The notes under the pieces: model-generated
What the model saw: only the letters and a program-made list of their open reading frames with translations
Databases searched by the model: none
What the model was told of the DNA's origin: nothing
In this document: positions 46,775-58,875 of the stretch, piece by piece
Numbering within the stretch: the first letter of the stretch is position 1
Layout: each line of letters opens with the position of its first letter
Assembly: GCF_050947875.1 (NCBI RefSeq)
Contig: NC_134569.1
Location: 208,637,627 to 208,701,626 of the forward strand
Origin: Dermacentor variabilis
Taxonomy: Eukaryota > Arthropoda > Arachnida > Ixodida > Ixodidae
Reading direction: 5' to 3'
Length of the DNA stretch: 64,000 bases
Translations under genes and position numbers: made by a program

Positions 46775-47328
46775 ATGGCGAGCGTCAGCTCTAGGACTCC
46801 AAAGTGCGGAAATGTGCTCGTTCACGCGGATCCAAAGTACAAGAAGTCATCTGGGCATCATTGCGTCGTGTTTGGATGCCAAAACAACCAGCGCAAAAGG
46901 AGCAGGTTGCTTAGCGCTGTTTGCGAAGAGCACAACACACGTAGGGAATCGTGCCGGTGCGGTGTTTTCAGCCTGCACCGATTTCCATCCGCAACGAAGA
47001 ATGCCAAGCTGCGCCACCGGTGGATAGCTGCTGTGAATAGGAAGAACTACCAACCCAGTGAAAATGCACGAGTGAGTATTCGATCTCTGTATATTTTGGT
47101 GCCACGTTCAACTTTGCGCCCTACGAACGTAATATGTGTAACACGCAGGTTTGCTCCGAGCACTTTCTGGGCAACAAGCCTACAGAGCAGAATCCCGTGC
47201 CGGTGCTTCGCCTTGGCTATAACAAGAAGACAAGCCTTTTCGAGTTTTTAGTCATGCAGAGCCCTCGACGGTTAAGCGGAACAGTTGAGTTTGCGGTTAG
47301 CGAAACTTGCAGCTGGTGCACGGCATGA
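46775..47328 (+). CDS. THAP-domain protein, first two exons
   Basis: Exon 1 46775-47071 starts ATG (MASVSSRTPKCGNVL) and carries 'HHCVVFGCQNN' (C-X4-C), 'FSLHRFPS' and 'WIAAVNRKNYQPSENAR'. A GT-AG intron of 77 bp (47072-47148) joins it in phase 0 to exon 2 beginning 'VCSEHFLGNKPTEQNPVPVL' (C-X2-H). These complete the C2CH zinc ligands of a THAP DNA-binding domain, with a longer than usual insert (65 residues) containing extra Cys/His. Exon 2 is open to TGA 47328, but the true downstream splice is unknown. THAP domains occur in host regulators and in transposases (P-element family), so this could be either. ATG choice: it gives the usual N-terminal distance with one in-frame alternative at 46709. 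Confidence 0.7.
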
Positions 47329-48182
47329 CCATTAAGCGTGAACCACAAGTTGTAGGCAATAGAATGTTGCCCTGCTGGTGAGCGTTATTGCTATGAAAGT
47401 AAACCGAAGTCTGCTCGTCACGTAGCACGCGTCCACAAAAACGTAAACGATGACTGCTTGTCGCCGAAGGTGCTCGTGCAGCGCGCCTGTCTTTACGAGC
47501 TGGTGTTGCAGGTGTCATTCGTGACGAAATCATTTGAGCTTCCTGAGCTCTAAGCTGCGCGCGGGCTGTTATGCGGGGTAAAGCGCAAGATTTTTCCGTT
47601 CATATAGCGAGGAAAATAAGGTGGTTAGTTATTGTTGTATTTTGTAACAAAATTTTGCTCGTTCTCGCCAGTTTTTTATTTTACTGTTTTCTTTTCTAAG
47701 GGAGCGCCAACAATCCGATATGGCCTCGCACAGGCGAAACAGGTCTGATACCAGGTAGCTGCAGTTGGTGGGGCTAATTTAATGCAGGTGCGGTTGTTGT
47801 ATTGTACAAAGGGGTCCCTGATGATGCAGCTTAAAGTAGGGATGGTAATTTTATGTGCCCTGTCATGGTTTTTGCAGCAGCTGTACAACACCTGCATCTG
47901 TCATGCTCACCCTGCTATACGGGCTTTGACTGCACATGTAGTTGAGCATTATAACTACTGTAGTTCCTCATTTTCCATTGAGTGCAGGTTTAGCTTCGTA
48001 TGCTGCTTGTTCGAGTGCGGTAGGCTTGTGTTCTGAATGTTGTACTCTTAAGTGGTTGCACGATACAATTTGCCTGGTGTATTTTTCATATTGAGAGGAC
48101 TTTATATCTTCGCAATAGTGATGGCATGGGAAAGGACTACAGCCGTTCTTACTATAACATATATTTTGTTTTCAATGTGCAG

Positions 48183-48566
48183 GTGGTGAAGGGCAGGCGT
48201 CCGCTAATCAGGCAGTCTATAAGCCCAGTCATACGACCTCGCCAGTTGGTTGCCAAACGCGGCCAACCCTGTAGTGACCATGACAAACAAGACCAAACTG
48301 AAAGTGCAGAGGACAATGTTCTGCGTGCTTTATTAATATATGGCACCAACAGAGTGCTGTATATTTCTTCACAGGTTACGTGCCAAAAATGCGGAGATAT
48401 TACAGCTCACACGTGTTCTAGCATATAGCGCGCGGTTTTTACAAACGTAATAGCGTACTTGCCCGATGTATTTGCTTCTGCAGCCTGCACAGCACTCAGT
48501 GTGGCCATTGCGGACATGCATGATGTCTTGAAGTTTGATTGGATCGAGACAGCGAAAATTACAGGT
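48183..48566 (+). other. Possible further exons of the THAP gene
   Basis: A candidate exon follows the acceptor 'TTTTCAATGTGCAG' at 48182 ('VVKGRRPLIRQSISPVIRP...'), and another after 'CTTCTGCAG' at about 48482 reads 'LSVAIADMHDVLKFDWIETA' up to 'ACAG|GTTAG' at about 48566. No domain is recognised; linkage to the THAP exons rests on strand, distance and splice-like signals. Confidence 0.3.
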
Positions 48567-49872
48567 TAGAAAAAACGCGACACACGCCTTCCGCCCAGCT
48601 GAAAAGCCCAAGTTTCGCTTATGCGCCGGGTCGCATCTCCCGGCGTGGCAGCCCAGACCTGCTACTTCGCGGCGCTTGGGATAGATGGCGCGACGAGCGC
48701 TCATCAATATGGCGGCGCGCTTTGAATTCACGGTGTTCTGGTGTATAAATGGCCCCTCCCAATCAGTTCTGATAACTCTAAACATGTTAAATAAATACGC
48801 ACATTGCGCATAGTATACGGTGATGATCAGCTTTCACAAATATGTGATCGGTACATGAAAAAATCTGGTCTTCAATTAGCTTTTTCTGCTGCTTCTTCAA
48901 ATGTTGTGAAGCCAGCAGGATCTTGCATATGCCACCAGGTTCCTGCATCTGATGTCACCAGCTGTTACATCAAAAGTTGTCAATTGATCTGACCGCTAGG
49001 CACAATAGCACTGTGACAAGAGCCGGCTGTATATTCTGTGAAGGCTGGGGGCTCGCCCTTCTGTGCCACAGCGCCCTTTATGAAACTTCCATTCAATCAG
49101 TATTTTACTGAGAACGATTACGAGCATACAGCAGAAGAGCCCTTCCTCTAGTGTTGATGTTACCGATAGCTTTCTCTGCATTGCGCGGAGTTGATGAGAG
49201 TATGTTGTGAGAAGAGAGGAGGGCAATGAAGGTGGCCGTGCACTCTTTCATCCAACACCTGAAACTTTGCTGTCGCGGCAGGATTTAAAAAATTATTTTA
49301 GCTGTATGTTTATTGTTGACTGGTAGATGGCTGGGTATATGTATGAAATTTCTAACTGAGGGGAATCGGGCGTCTTTTAATTTCATAGTAAAAGGTTTAT
49401 TATTAGAAAGAAAATGAAAGTCAAAGCTGTATGTTTTGAATTCATGCAGAGACTGAAGTGTTTGTGTGTCAGTTTAATGTCATGGATTACAATGTATTGT
49501 GTTTTCACTGTTGTGGCTTAGTAAAACTCCTTGAAACTTCTATATTCATTCTTTGCCTCCAACACTATAAACCATCTTAGCCAATGAAAAAATTACCTAG
49601 TCCTGAGCAGGCACCGTCGTCACAGTACATGGCTGGTGCAGGAACTCCAAAGTGGCGTCACCACCAGTGTTTCATTTTTGCCCTTTTTCTCGTTTACCGA
49701 ACATCTCATGGTAAGAGGGGCATTTTTTCATTGAATAATGGTGATTTACCAATGCAGCTCAAGTAATTTTTCTCCATTTTCCCTTTAAGTTACGATAATT
49801 ATCATCCTGTCCACTTTGCTGGGTGTTCATGTATGTGTAAATGATTAGCCCTGAAAGTGTCAGCCAATGCTT

Positions 49873-50481
49873 TCACGGCTTTATATGAGTGTGATATTCA
49901 GAGCCCCTTTCTACATTGCAGACTACTGCTGAGCAAACCAGCTCCAGCAGACTTATGATGGGATTAAACAAACTAAGAATAAATGGCTGCTGGTTTATTG
50001 AAAGATACATTCTCAGCATGTTGTGAATGCAGTCTCCGCAAACCATTCTCTCAGGTAGGCTTAACTTCCTTGCACTGGATCTGCAGTTCCTACACAGCTG
50101 TCCCATCTGAATGTATTTTCTCACAGACCATCTGGTATGATACATGAGTATCTCTACCCATATCATATGAGCGCCACTGGAGTTGTCCAGGTACTTGAGC
50201 ACGGTAGAGTAGTGACCTGCGGCATGCACACAGAGGGCTTCAAGCTCACAAACAGGGCCTTCGCTGCTCATGTTGTAAACAGCCACCGACACTAGCAGCG
50301 TCGCCTGTAGTGGTGCATGCCTATGACACAACTGCACTAGGTGTTGACAAAGACACTTTAGTACTGCCAGTGCCGCCATGGTGGTCTGAATGCGCACTCC
50401 TATTCCCGTAGGAACAGAAAGCTGCATTTCATAATGATCATGACATGCTGCTACCAACAAGCTGTTCTTTATGGAAACCAC
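49873..50481 (-). CDS. Unrecognised 202-aa ORF
   Basis: The longest non-TE frame in this part. It starts MVSIKNSLLVAACHDHYEMQ, is rich in Leu/Cys/His, and has two CxxC pairs ('CRNC' about residue 132 and 'CGDC' about 150) that could bind zinc. Hydrophobic stretches flank them. There is no family I can name, and an ORF of this size can occur by chance in a Leu-rich frame. No promoter or splice evidence. Confidence 0.25.
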   Translation of the reverse strand: MVSIKNSLLVAACHDHYEMQLSVPTGIGVRIQTTMAALAVLKCLCQHLVQLCHRHAPLQATLLVSVAVYNMSSEGPVCELEALCVHAAGHYSTVLKYLDNSSGAHMIWVEILMYHTRWSVRKYIQMGQLCRNCRSSARKLSLPERMVCGDCIHNMLRMYLSINQQPFILSLFNPIISLLELVCSAVVCNVERGSEYHTHIKP

Positions 50482-51060
50482 CCAATACAGATGTTCCTAC
50501 TGCTGCATTCGTGTAATGTGTCAGGTGCCACGGTGCTTCACCTGATCAATTACATCTTCTCGTACTTTATGTCTGGATAAGTTATTTCGCAGATTGCTTC
50601 GTCTCAGTGCACAAAAACATTACTTTTAAGTTGACCACATGTTTAAGCTCACAAGACTCCACTATAGCATTGGCAACACTCATGTGTGCTTCAAAATGTT
50701 AGTACTTGATGTCGTAACAACAAACTGCTGCTGAAAGCGAAAGATTTTTATCTTTAGCTTGTGGTACAAAAAGCGTTGTAGCATATGTCCCAATTATAGA
50801 AATTATGACATTCCTTTCTGACAAGTGCCTATTTTTTGGTGTCACGCGTGATAGTATATAAAGCTTCAATCTAGCTAATAAAAATGCAGCATTTCCACAC
50901 TTCTGAAAGCATCTCAGTATGGGCACGTTGCAAGTGCTAGGCGGCGCCCTGTCTTTCCGACCCCTAGCGCCATCTGACGAATAGTCACGCGAATGCGGTA
51001 GGATTATTCACGGCGTCAGCAGCTCGCGCTGCGTGTTTGGCGCCCTGTCAAACGGTAGCG

Positions 51061-51705
51061 ATGGCGTCAAACAGCGTGCCGTTAATAATTTTAACCGGGT
51101 TTCAGGAATTACAAGATCTTGACAGCTTTTTTCGTGAAAAGAATTTAGAGAAAGGAAGTCTTTTATTTCTTTTTTTTTTAATAAACGTTTTGATATATAG
51201 TATATTTGAAGTGGGGCACGTCTACGACGTGAGGGAAGTGTTGAACTCACACTGATCGGAAGTGACTGCGAAGTGTATTCTGCAAACGAAAAATAACGCA
51301 CCAGCGAGATGCGTGAAGCTCAGCGTAAGTTACTTCGTTATATACGGTGTGGACGCATGAAATTATAGGTGCTATTGATTCTTGAAAATCAGACGAATCC
51401 TAGCGGAGAGCTGCGATTGCCGTGCTGGCATCGCAGGGAACCGCAAGCACGCCGCGGTAGTTTCCCTGTACATACGGGACGGCAAATGCGAATCCAAAAC
51501 ATCTCATCCAAGAAGGTGGGGCGTAGGAATGACTCGTAAGACCTACCTGGGGTATTCTTACGTTGCTCTCCCCAAACACAAAAGAAAGGTGAGGAACTTA
51601 CCAGTTGTGTTAGACTACGCTGGGAAAATATTTTCGCCCAAGCTACTGGAAGTTCCATACTTTTATGCTGCGATTTTTCAGTGCGTGCAAAGGAGGTTCC
51701 AATAA
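51061..51705 (+). pseudogene. SWIM zinc-finger protein fragment (SWIM/YqaJ-type family), two exons, probably decayed
   Basis: First part 51061-about 51320 ('LTGFQELQDLDSFF', then 'GHVYDVREVLNSH' before a TGA). The second part from about 51393 has 'SCDCRAGIAGNRKHAAVVSL', a SWIM motif (C-X-C ... with the expected CxH partly changed: N-R-K-H), and 'ESKTSHPRRWGVG', a block that follows the SWIM in a family of invertebrate proteins that end in a YqaJ-like nuclease. A splice acceptor (GAAAATCAG) precedes the SWIM part. The YqaJ part is not seen. Broken frame between the two parts. Confidence 0.45.
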
Positions 51706-51709
51706 ACCA

Positions 51710-53080
51710 CGTCGTCAAATATTTCGGTAATCTCAACTGCCCCTTGGTTGATATGCTGGGCGCAGAAGGGTGTATGCCAGATGAGCCAGCTGCAACCCCT
51801 CCTCGTAGCTCTCAGCAAGCCCTAGCGCTGCTTGAATGGTAGAGGATTGGGAAAGAGTTGGCACAGTGAGGAAACAAAGTACTTTGTTTGCTGCATATCC
51901 TGGTACGCAGTGCAGGTGTCCCGTTGCTGCCATCATTGCTGTAAAAAGCAACGAATTCAGGGTTAACGCGCTTGGCATAACGCGGGAACATAAAACAGCT
52001 TATGCCGTCGGACGAGCGCGATCCAGTGTTGACGCCGTTCTGCTTGGAAACCTGTAGAAATTTGTTCCTCGTGAGTTGGTGTACGTGCTGTTGCAGCCCA
52101 CTACTCAACAGCTCGGGTTGCACTTCGGCATTGCTCAGAAAAGGCAACAGCTACGCGCGAAACAGTGCACAGACACGCTTTCCCAACGCAAGCGGCCCGG
52201 TCTACTAGTACACTGTAGCCGGTCGTATCCTGCCGGATCCGCGCTCGCCGCCGCGAGGGGCACCCTAATAGGCGCGGGAACTACGTTCGCAACCTGCCCA
52301 TGCTAACCTCCCCATCCTGACGGGGACGTTAAGCACACCACACAACGCTTGTGTTGGGGGTTCTCACTTTAATCCTTGCGTAGTTTTTTTTTTTTTGCCT
52401 GAAATGTTACCAATAAATGCCAACCAACTTGCCCCATTGCCCTACTTTTAAAAAAAAGGTACGTTTGCCTTCTCACAAAGTAACAGCTTACGAAACCTGA
52501 ACCTACTAGCAAATCTTCTGTTTCTGAATGAAATTAGCTAATATTTGGTGTTGCCACGCTGTCACCATACTCCGTAAGGTGCAGTGGGGTTGCAATGTGT
52601 AAGAATGAAATGGCTGCCCTTATCATCATCGCATTAATCAAGTCATGTCCTGCAGACAGTTGGAGATAGTGCATGTGGTTCTATGGGCATGTATGGACAC
52701 TGACGTTATGGTGGCTGCATTTTACACAAATGATTTGGCAACAAAAAAAATCGAAGTTCCTGGCACTTCTCTTTGTACATTGTGCGCCCAGTTCAGTTAT
52801 ATCGATTTACAACACATAGGACAAGATGAAGCTGCTTGTCTACATTGGATACTAAGATACACTTGTGAAACTCATACATTGGTGGCTGCCATCATTTATG
52901 GAAGATATTGTCATAGTGTATTTGGACTTTGGTACGTATTTATCTTTTTCAATGCTAACCCGCATCAGTAATAGGTCATGCTATCATTTGCATGTACACT
53001 TGAGGTGTCGCCATGTCACATGTTAATTCAGCACCATGCGTTAGTGCTTGGTGCACACACGGTTGAAAAAATTAAATTGA
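51710..53080. other. No gene recognised
   Basis: Short ORFs only (for example 52645-52971, 108 codons, no motif). A T-run at 52387-52397 and the repeat-edge word 'GACGGGGACGTTAAGC' at about 52319 are present. Confidence 0.3.
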
Positions 53081-53086
53081 CCTGCG

Positions 53087-53205
53087 AAAACCGCAATATG
53101 ATGGGACTCCCGATTAATTTTGACCACCTAGGATACATTAATGTGTGCCTAAGTCAAAGTACACAACTGTTTTGGGATTTTTCCCCCTGCACGCACAGTT
53201 ACTTA
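53087..53205 (-). mobile_element. Ruka SINE body fragment, strongly diverged
   Basis: The plus strand shows 'GACTCCCGATTAATTTTGAC' and 'CACCTAGGATACATTAATG', 'TTTTGGGATTTTTCCCCC', matching the SINE body seen at 18.6 and 33.9 kb but without the tRNA-like head. Confidence 0.6.
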
Positions 53206-53716
53206 TTACTACCAGATCACAAAAGCACCAAATCCACTCCGCTAACATTGACTTGTTAACGGTGCCCCAGTAATCTTCCCATGCCCAAGTCTGAAGCAGG
53301 GGCAGCAATTTTGCTTTGCTCCAAGTGCAGATACATTGTTTGCATTCCATCAGACAGACTTATTCATAAGTCTAAAGGTTTGCATGCACACCAAATGAAG
53401 CTTCACGCACGCTCCAACTTACACATTCACAGTTCCACATAACATTTTTTTCTTCTATGTGGCCCTCGTATATGACAGTATTTAACTGCATTTCATTTAA
53501 TGAAAAAGAAACTCCGTGGGATATTTACGGTATTGGAGCTAGCTTAATTCAGCACTACTGCTGACAAGGGTGATTCCAGTAATTCGATTAGATGGAGTTA
53601 AAACGTGATATGCTTTATTTCCTTTATATCTATATCAGCACTGCAGACCCCTTACACGAAATGACTAGGGAAAGTGATTCTTTTTCTGAGTCAAGTCATT
53701 CAAATTACTAGGGAAA

Positions 53717-54454
53717 GTGATTCTGAGTCAATCAAATTGTTTGAAGATTAATTCTAAAAAGACAAAAATAATATTGTACTTTCCAAAAGGAAAGGTAATT
53801 TCTCATCCGTTGAACGTGTTCTTAAGCTCTGATACTGTTGAAATTGTAGATTCTGTTAAAATCCTTGGCGTTATATTTTCAAAGCATTTGACTTGGAATG
53901 ATCATGTTGATTATATCAGATCAAAAGTGTCTTCAGCTGTCGGTGTCATGTTGCGGCTGCGCGGTATTCTTCCTGTGAAAGTTAGGCTATTGCTATACAA
54001 CTCATTAGTTCTTTCTCTTTTGCAATATTGTTGTACCGTTTGGGGCACTACGGGTGTCACAAATTTATCCAAGCTTCACCTTCTTCAAAAAAGAGCTGTA
54101 AGATGCATTGCTGGTGTTCCTTATTGTTCCCCCACACATGACTTGTTTTTAAAATATGAAATCCTGCCAATCTATAGTTTATATAATTATAGACTTTTAA
54201 TGATCTATAAACGGTCTTCACACAGTCATGAACATTATATTAGTTATCTGGCAAAACTTCAGAAAAACACGCATATCCTGCAGACTAGACATAAAGAAAT
54301 TTGGTTAGTGCCGACGCCTAGGGCATATTATACCGAGCAGTCTCTTTCTTATACTGTTCCAGTATTATTAAATAAATTAAACAGAGAATTGTTTGACCCC
54401 TTTCAGCATTCAAGTGATGTTATTAAGCGATTTTTTCTTCGCAAGATTACGTAA
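53717..54454 (+). pseudogene. LINE ORF2 C-terminal part (245 codons), 5'-truncated
   Basis: Open frame equivalent to the region just after the RT catalytic box: 'NCLKINSKKTKIILY', 'VKILGVIFSKHLTWNDHVDY', 'LLLYNSLVLSLLQYCCTVWG', 'LHLLQKRAVRCIAGVPY', 'YKRS', ending TAA at 54454. This order (thumb, connection, C-terminus) is that of CR1/Jockey-like LINEs. No stop inside, so the copy is young or under-diverged, but the RT palm and endonuclease are missing. Starts within an earlier frame; the ATG is not meaningful. Confidence 0.75.
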
Positions 54455-54748
54455 TGTTGCACTCAGTTTAAACCTATACCTGTTATTATTTTTTTTTTCG
54501 TTTCCCCATGACCAGTTATTTGTTTTTTTAATACCTATGTTTGTGCTGAAATGCATAGCGCTGCTTTTTACAAGTGTTTTGTTATTTTGTTTCAGTGTTT
54601 ATTCGGAAAATTGAAAATCTCTGCCTGTGTACTGTACTGCCAGGTTGATAAAGGGGGCAGGACCTCTGTCAAGCTTACGAGCTTTTAGTCCTGTCTCCTT
54701 CTCTGTCCAAGAGAAAAATAAAGACCGAATTGAATGAATTGAATGTAA
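54455..54748 (+). mobile_element. 3' UTR and GAATT/GAAT-repeat tail of the LINE
   Basis: T-rich non-coding sequence, AATAAAG near 54717, then the simple tail 'GAATTGAATGAATTGAATG' at 54727-54745 where homology is expected to end. Confidence 0.6.
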
Positions 54749-54749
54749 C

Positions 54750-56490
54750 ATTGATTTCAAGTAGCAACAGTATTGTGGGCATGGATTGCTCAGTATAGTC
54801 AGTAGTAGAAAAAGATAGGAAATCTCATAATACTTTCTGCACATCTGTTAAGACACCAGATTGCCTGAAAAGGTTCATGTAAATATGCACCATATATTAT
54901 TTTTGATACCCTCAGGGCCAAAAGCATAACAGAGGGAAATGGTGTTAATATACAAGCAAAACGCAAAAGAAAAATGCATAAAATGTTAGCACAATAACAT
55001 GAAAGACCAACATTACAAAGACCCTGTTTATATATTGTTAGCTAGAAAATTTCGGAAGTGTTGGTTATTAGTGATACATACACCATCATAAGGGAGGTGA
55101 TTTCAATCGCGACTAAGGTTATATATAAATTTTTACAGCACAGGAAATCTGCAGCGCACCTGGGATATCGGAATTCACACTCCGTGGGCCACTGTCACTG
55201 CAGTTATTCAATGGGCAGTGCATGGCACAACTGCATTCTGAAAATTAAGGAAGACCGTTTGTATTATGAGCAAGTTCCTATGTAGGAAAATGTTAAAAAT
55301 GGTGTATTTTATCTCAGAGCAACCTACGCATCGTTTTTTGATACGCCGAGTTTTCCACCTGAAAATCTTGATGCGAAGCCGATCGTAGCATTGCTTATAT
55401 GCTGAAGTTTCAGTTGATAGTACAGAAAACATTCCTGACTGAATATTAATATGCGAAATTTTTAACTGAACATTTCGTTCATTTTCGGTGCTATTGTATT
55501 GCTCCGTGACCAAAAATGAAGGTGAATAACTTGTAATTTTTTATCATGTGGAATGGTGTTCGGACTCTGTGGGCTAAATATGGTGAAATTGTTTGCTTTA
55601 AGTAGTTGACTACACGCAAATTATTAATAGGACATAGGATAACCTTGGTGGCAGGTGAAATATCCTCACAGTGGCGACACTAATCATGTCCTACATATAT
55701 ATAATTTTCTTGCTTACGAAAACTGCTTCAGAAAAGTGATGCTTTGAGCATTTTATAACACTAATTTGTCACTTGAACTTGAGTTCCCCTTATCATGAAA
55801 TAGATATATTATGTGTTCACTTCTTATTTACATATACTGCAATACAATTGCTGCTGCCAGGCATTAAACCTGCAACCTCAGGTTCTGTAGTAACATGCTG
55901 GTGGTCATTCAGCTGCGATAATGTGCATGCATTGGCGATGGGTTAATTTAAAATTGATGAGCAAAAAGCAAAAGCGATATACACAGCAATAATAAATATA
56001 AATATTCTAGCTATGAACCGGGGTATACGCCTGTTGGTCCGCGGCCATAAATACCTGCACCATGAAATGAAACAGATTTATGCAGTTTCGTATCATGAAA
56101 CGTTTCTTTATCCGCCACCTGAGAACGCGCTCGCTAGCGGTCAGGCTCTGCCTAGGCACTTTAGTAGCTTGAGAGTAATACAGGCTGTGTTAAACTGTCG
56201 TATCGAATTGCAGCCAGGGTAATGGCATTGAACTGCTACAGTATCCTTTCTGGTAAGAAAACGGATATACTAAATGTGAATGTTGTAGTAACGGTGATGC
56301 TTTGTTTTGAAAAGGAATTCTAAATAAATTGGCATATATATTGTAATCTGATTTTTAACCATTTATTTCCAACTGTGAATAGCAATTCAAATTGTCACCT
56401 GCTGCTTGCATTAGCTTTCAGCCTACTGAAGCAGAATCCTACGTTGCACCTCTTGGCAGTGGACTCTTACATACACATTCAGATTTTATT
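54750..56490. other. AT-rich stretch without recognised genes
   Basis: No conserved coding text on either strand. Confidence 0.35.
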
Positions 56491-56499
56491 TATTTTGAA

Positions 56500-56674
56500 A
56501 TGGGGTTTATTGTAGCTCGTTCGAGGGATCGCAGGTAGCTCTACATCACGAGTCCTAGCGCTTCGCATCAACAACCCGCGCTCGTGTCTCGCGCCGCAGC
56601 GGTGGCAGTCCGCACAGTGCCACATGCATATTACCCACTACAACTACAGTGCCACATGCATATTACCCACTACA
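56500..56674 (-). mobile_element. 3' LTR of a Ty3/gypsy element
   Basis: In minus orientation it begins TGTAGTGGGTAATATGCATG at 56674 right after a purine tract (GGGGGAAGT). It opens with two 32-bp tandem units (56615-56678 zone), passes a CpG-rich part and reaches 'ACAATAAACC' near 56510 (polyadenylation signal). The outer boundary is not fixed. Confidence 0.55.
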
Positions 56675-56710
56675 ACTTCCCCCGGGGCGAAGAGGAGCCA
56701 TCCTGGCGAC

Positions 56711-58841
56711 CTAAGGCGATGATACGATAAGGGGGTCGTGGTACGGCTTCAGGCGGCTGACGTGAACAGTCTCGCGGCCACGGCGGCGTTTGTCCGAAGA
56801 TGGCGTCACCGGTCGACCACATAATTCACAGGCGAAGTACACGCGACGATCCGGTACGGACCTTGATATTTTGGAGCAAGCTTTGGGCTAAGGCCTGGAG
56901 CTTGGAAGGGCAGCCGAAGCCAGACGTGAGAGTCCACGGCGAAGGGCTGTGTGGGCTGATCGTTGTCGTGGCGATCTTTGTGGATTCCTTGGGTATCCGA
57001 CGTGAACGAGCGAGCCAGTTGGCGGCACTCTTCGGCATGGCGAGCAACTTCGGAAAGAGGGGTGAATTCAGAGGCATCCGGGTGATATGGTAGTACGGTG
57101 TCGAGGGTAGTGGATGGTTCACGCCCATAAAGAAGGAAAAATGGTGAGAAGCCTGTGGTAGCCTGAACGGCGGTATTGTATGCGTACGTCACAAAAGGGA
57201 GGACATCGTCCCAATTGGAATGATCCGACGCAACATACATGGTGAGCATGTCCCCAAGGGTGCGGTTGAATCGTACCGTTAGACCGTTAGTTTCTGGGTG
57301 ATACGCCGTAGTGGTGCGGTGAATAGTGCGGCACGCGGCGAGTAGCTCATTAATAACTTCGGACAAGAAGACACGGCCTCGGTCACTGAGCAGTTCTCGC
57401 GGTGCGCCGTGCCGTAAGACGAAATGCCGTAAGATGAATGCGGCGACGGCGCTAGCAGCAGCCGAAGCAAGTGCAGCACTTTCAGCATATCTAGTCAGGT
57501 GGTCTACTGCGACAATTATCCAACGATTTCCGGGAGCACTGCATGGAAGAGGCCCATAAAGGTCGATGCCAAACCGATCAAAAGGACGTGCAGGACACGG
57601 TAAAGGTTGCAGAGGGCCTGAAGTCTTGCGTCGCTGACAGGCTGCACATGACCGAATGTATTTGCGGACATAAGAATACATGCCGCGCCAGTAGTACCGC
57701 TGGCGGAGCCGCTCGTAGGTTTTCAGGACGCCAGCATGAGCTTGTTGTGGGTCTGCATGGAAATATGTGCATACGTCGGAACACAAATGACGAGGGATGA
57801 CTAGCAGCCATTTGAGACCGTCGGGCTGATAGTTTCGGCGGTACAAGATGGCGTCCCGTAGCACGAAGTGGGTGGCTTGGCGACGAATGGCTCGAGGGCA
57901 TGTAGACGTTGAAGAACTGCTAAGAATGTCAATGAGAGACACAATCCACGGATATTTTCTCTGTTCAGACGGCATGTCAGTAACAGCAAGCGTAGCAACC
58001 GGGCACTCTATGGATGAAGGTGGCCTTTCGTCGGATCGCATGGGCGCACGGGAGAGCGCATCTGCATCAGAATGTTGGCGCCCGGATCGATAAATGACGC
58101 GAATGTCAAATTCTTGGATCCGAAGAGCCCAACGTCCAAGACGCCCCGACGGGTCTTTCAGTGACGCAAGCCAGCAGAGCGCGTGGTGGTCTGTCACAAC
58201 GTGTCGAACGGACGGCCATACAAGTAAGGGCGAAATTTGTTGAAGGCCCAAACTATAGCTAAACATTCGTTTTCCGTGACAGAATAATTGGATTCTGCCT
58301 TCGTGAGAGCACGACTCGCATATGCAACCACATATTCTGGAAAGCCAGGCTTCCGTTGTGCAAGGACGGCCCCAAGACCAACGCCGCTGGCGTCGGTATG
58401 AACTTCAGTCGGTGCACTCCGGTCGTAGTGGCGTAGAACAGGTGGTGAGGTAAGCCGACGACGCAAAGAGGTGGAGGCTCGGCCACATGCCGGAGTCCAG
58501 TCGCGAAGGTCACCACAGCCAGCCAGGAGCTTCGTCAGGGGAGCGATGATGCAGGCAAAATTGCGCACAAAGCGGCGAAAATAAGAGCGAAGACCGACGA
58601 AACTGCGGAGCTCTTTCACTGTAGTCGGCCGCGGAAATTCTGCGACAGCACGAAGTTTGTCAGGGTCGGGGAGGATGCGCGGTAGAGGATAGACATCTTT
58701 TCGTGTAATCTTGTTGAGGCGACGATAGTCCACACAGAAACGAATCGAGCCATCTTTTTTCTTAATGAGTACTACAGGAGATGACCAAGGGCTGCAGGAT
58801 GGCTTGATAACACCACGTTCAAGCATGTCTACCCACTGCAA
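56711..58841 (-). pseudogene. Ty3/gypsy pol: RT remnant, RNase H and integrase; internal deletion and frameshifts
   Basis: The first frame 58841-58194 has '[20 protein letters not shown]', '[20 protein letters not shown]', then jumps straight to '[16 protein letters not shown]', removing roughly 130 residues including the RT catalytic Y-x-D-D box. RNase H follows ('[14 protein letters not shown]', '[14 protein letters not shown]'). A frameshift at about 58210 leads into 58195-56806: '[12 protein letters not shown]' and 'CAACQRRK' (HHCC finger), '[10 protein letters not shown]', 'LLSDRGRVF', and '[11 protein letters not shown]', where the third acidic residue of the integrase D-D-E site (Glu) is Val. 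A further shift near 56800 restores 'VHVSRLKPYHD' to the stop at 56711. Dead by several independent lesions. Confidence 0.85.
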
Positions 58842-58872
58842 CTACAGTGCCACATGCATATTACCCACTACA
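58831..58872 (-). mobile_element. Truncated 5' LTR of the gypsy element (42 bp)
   Basis: Minus strand TGTAGTGGGTAATATGCATG from 58872, identical to the start of the 3' LTR, runs for about 42 bp and then joins directly to pol. LTR remainder, gag and protease are deleted. Confidence 0.65.
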
Positions 58873-58875
58873 ATT

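Noticed and set aside
42150..52340. Shared word GGGACGTTAAGC at about 42160 and 52325 as a TE boundary
   Set aside because: Similarity is too short to define an element.
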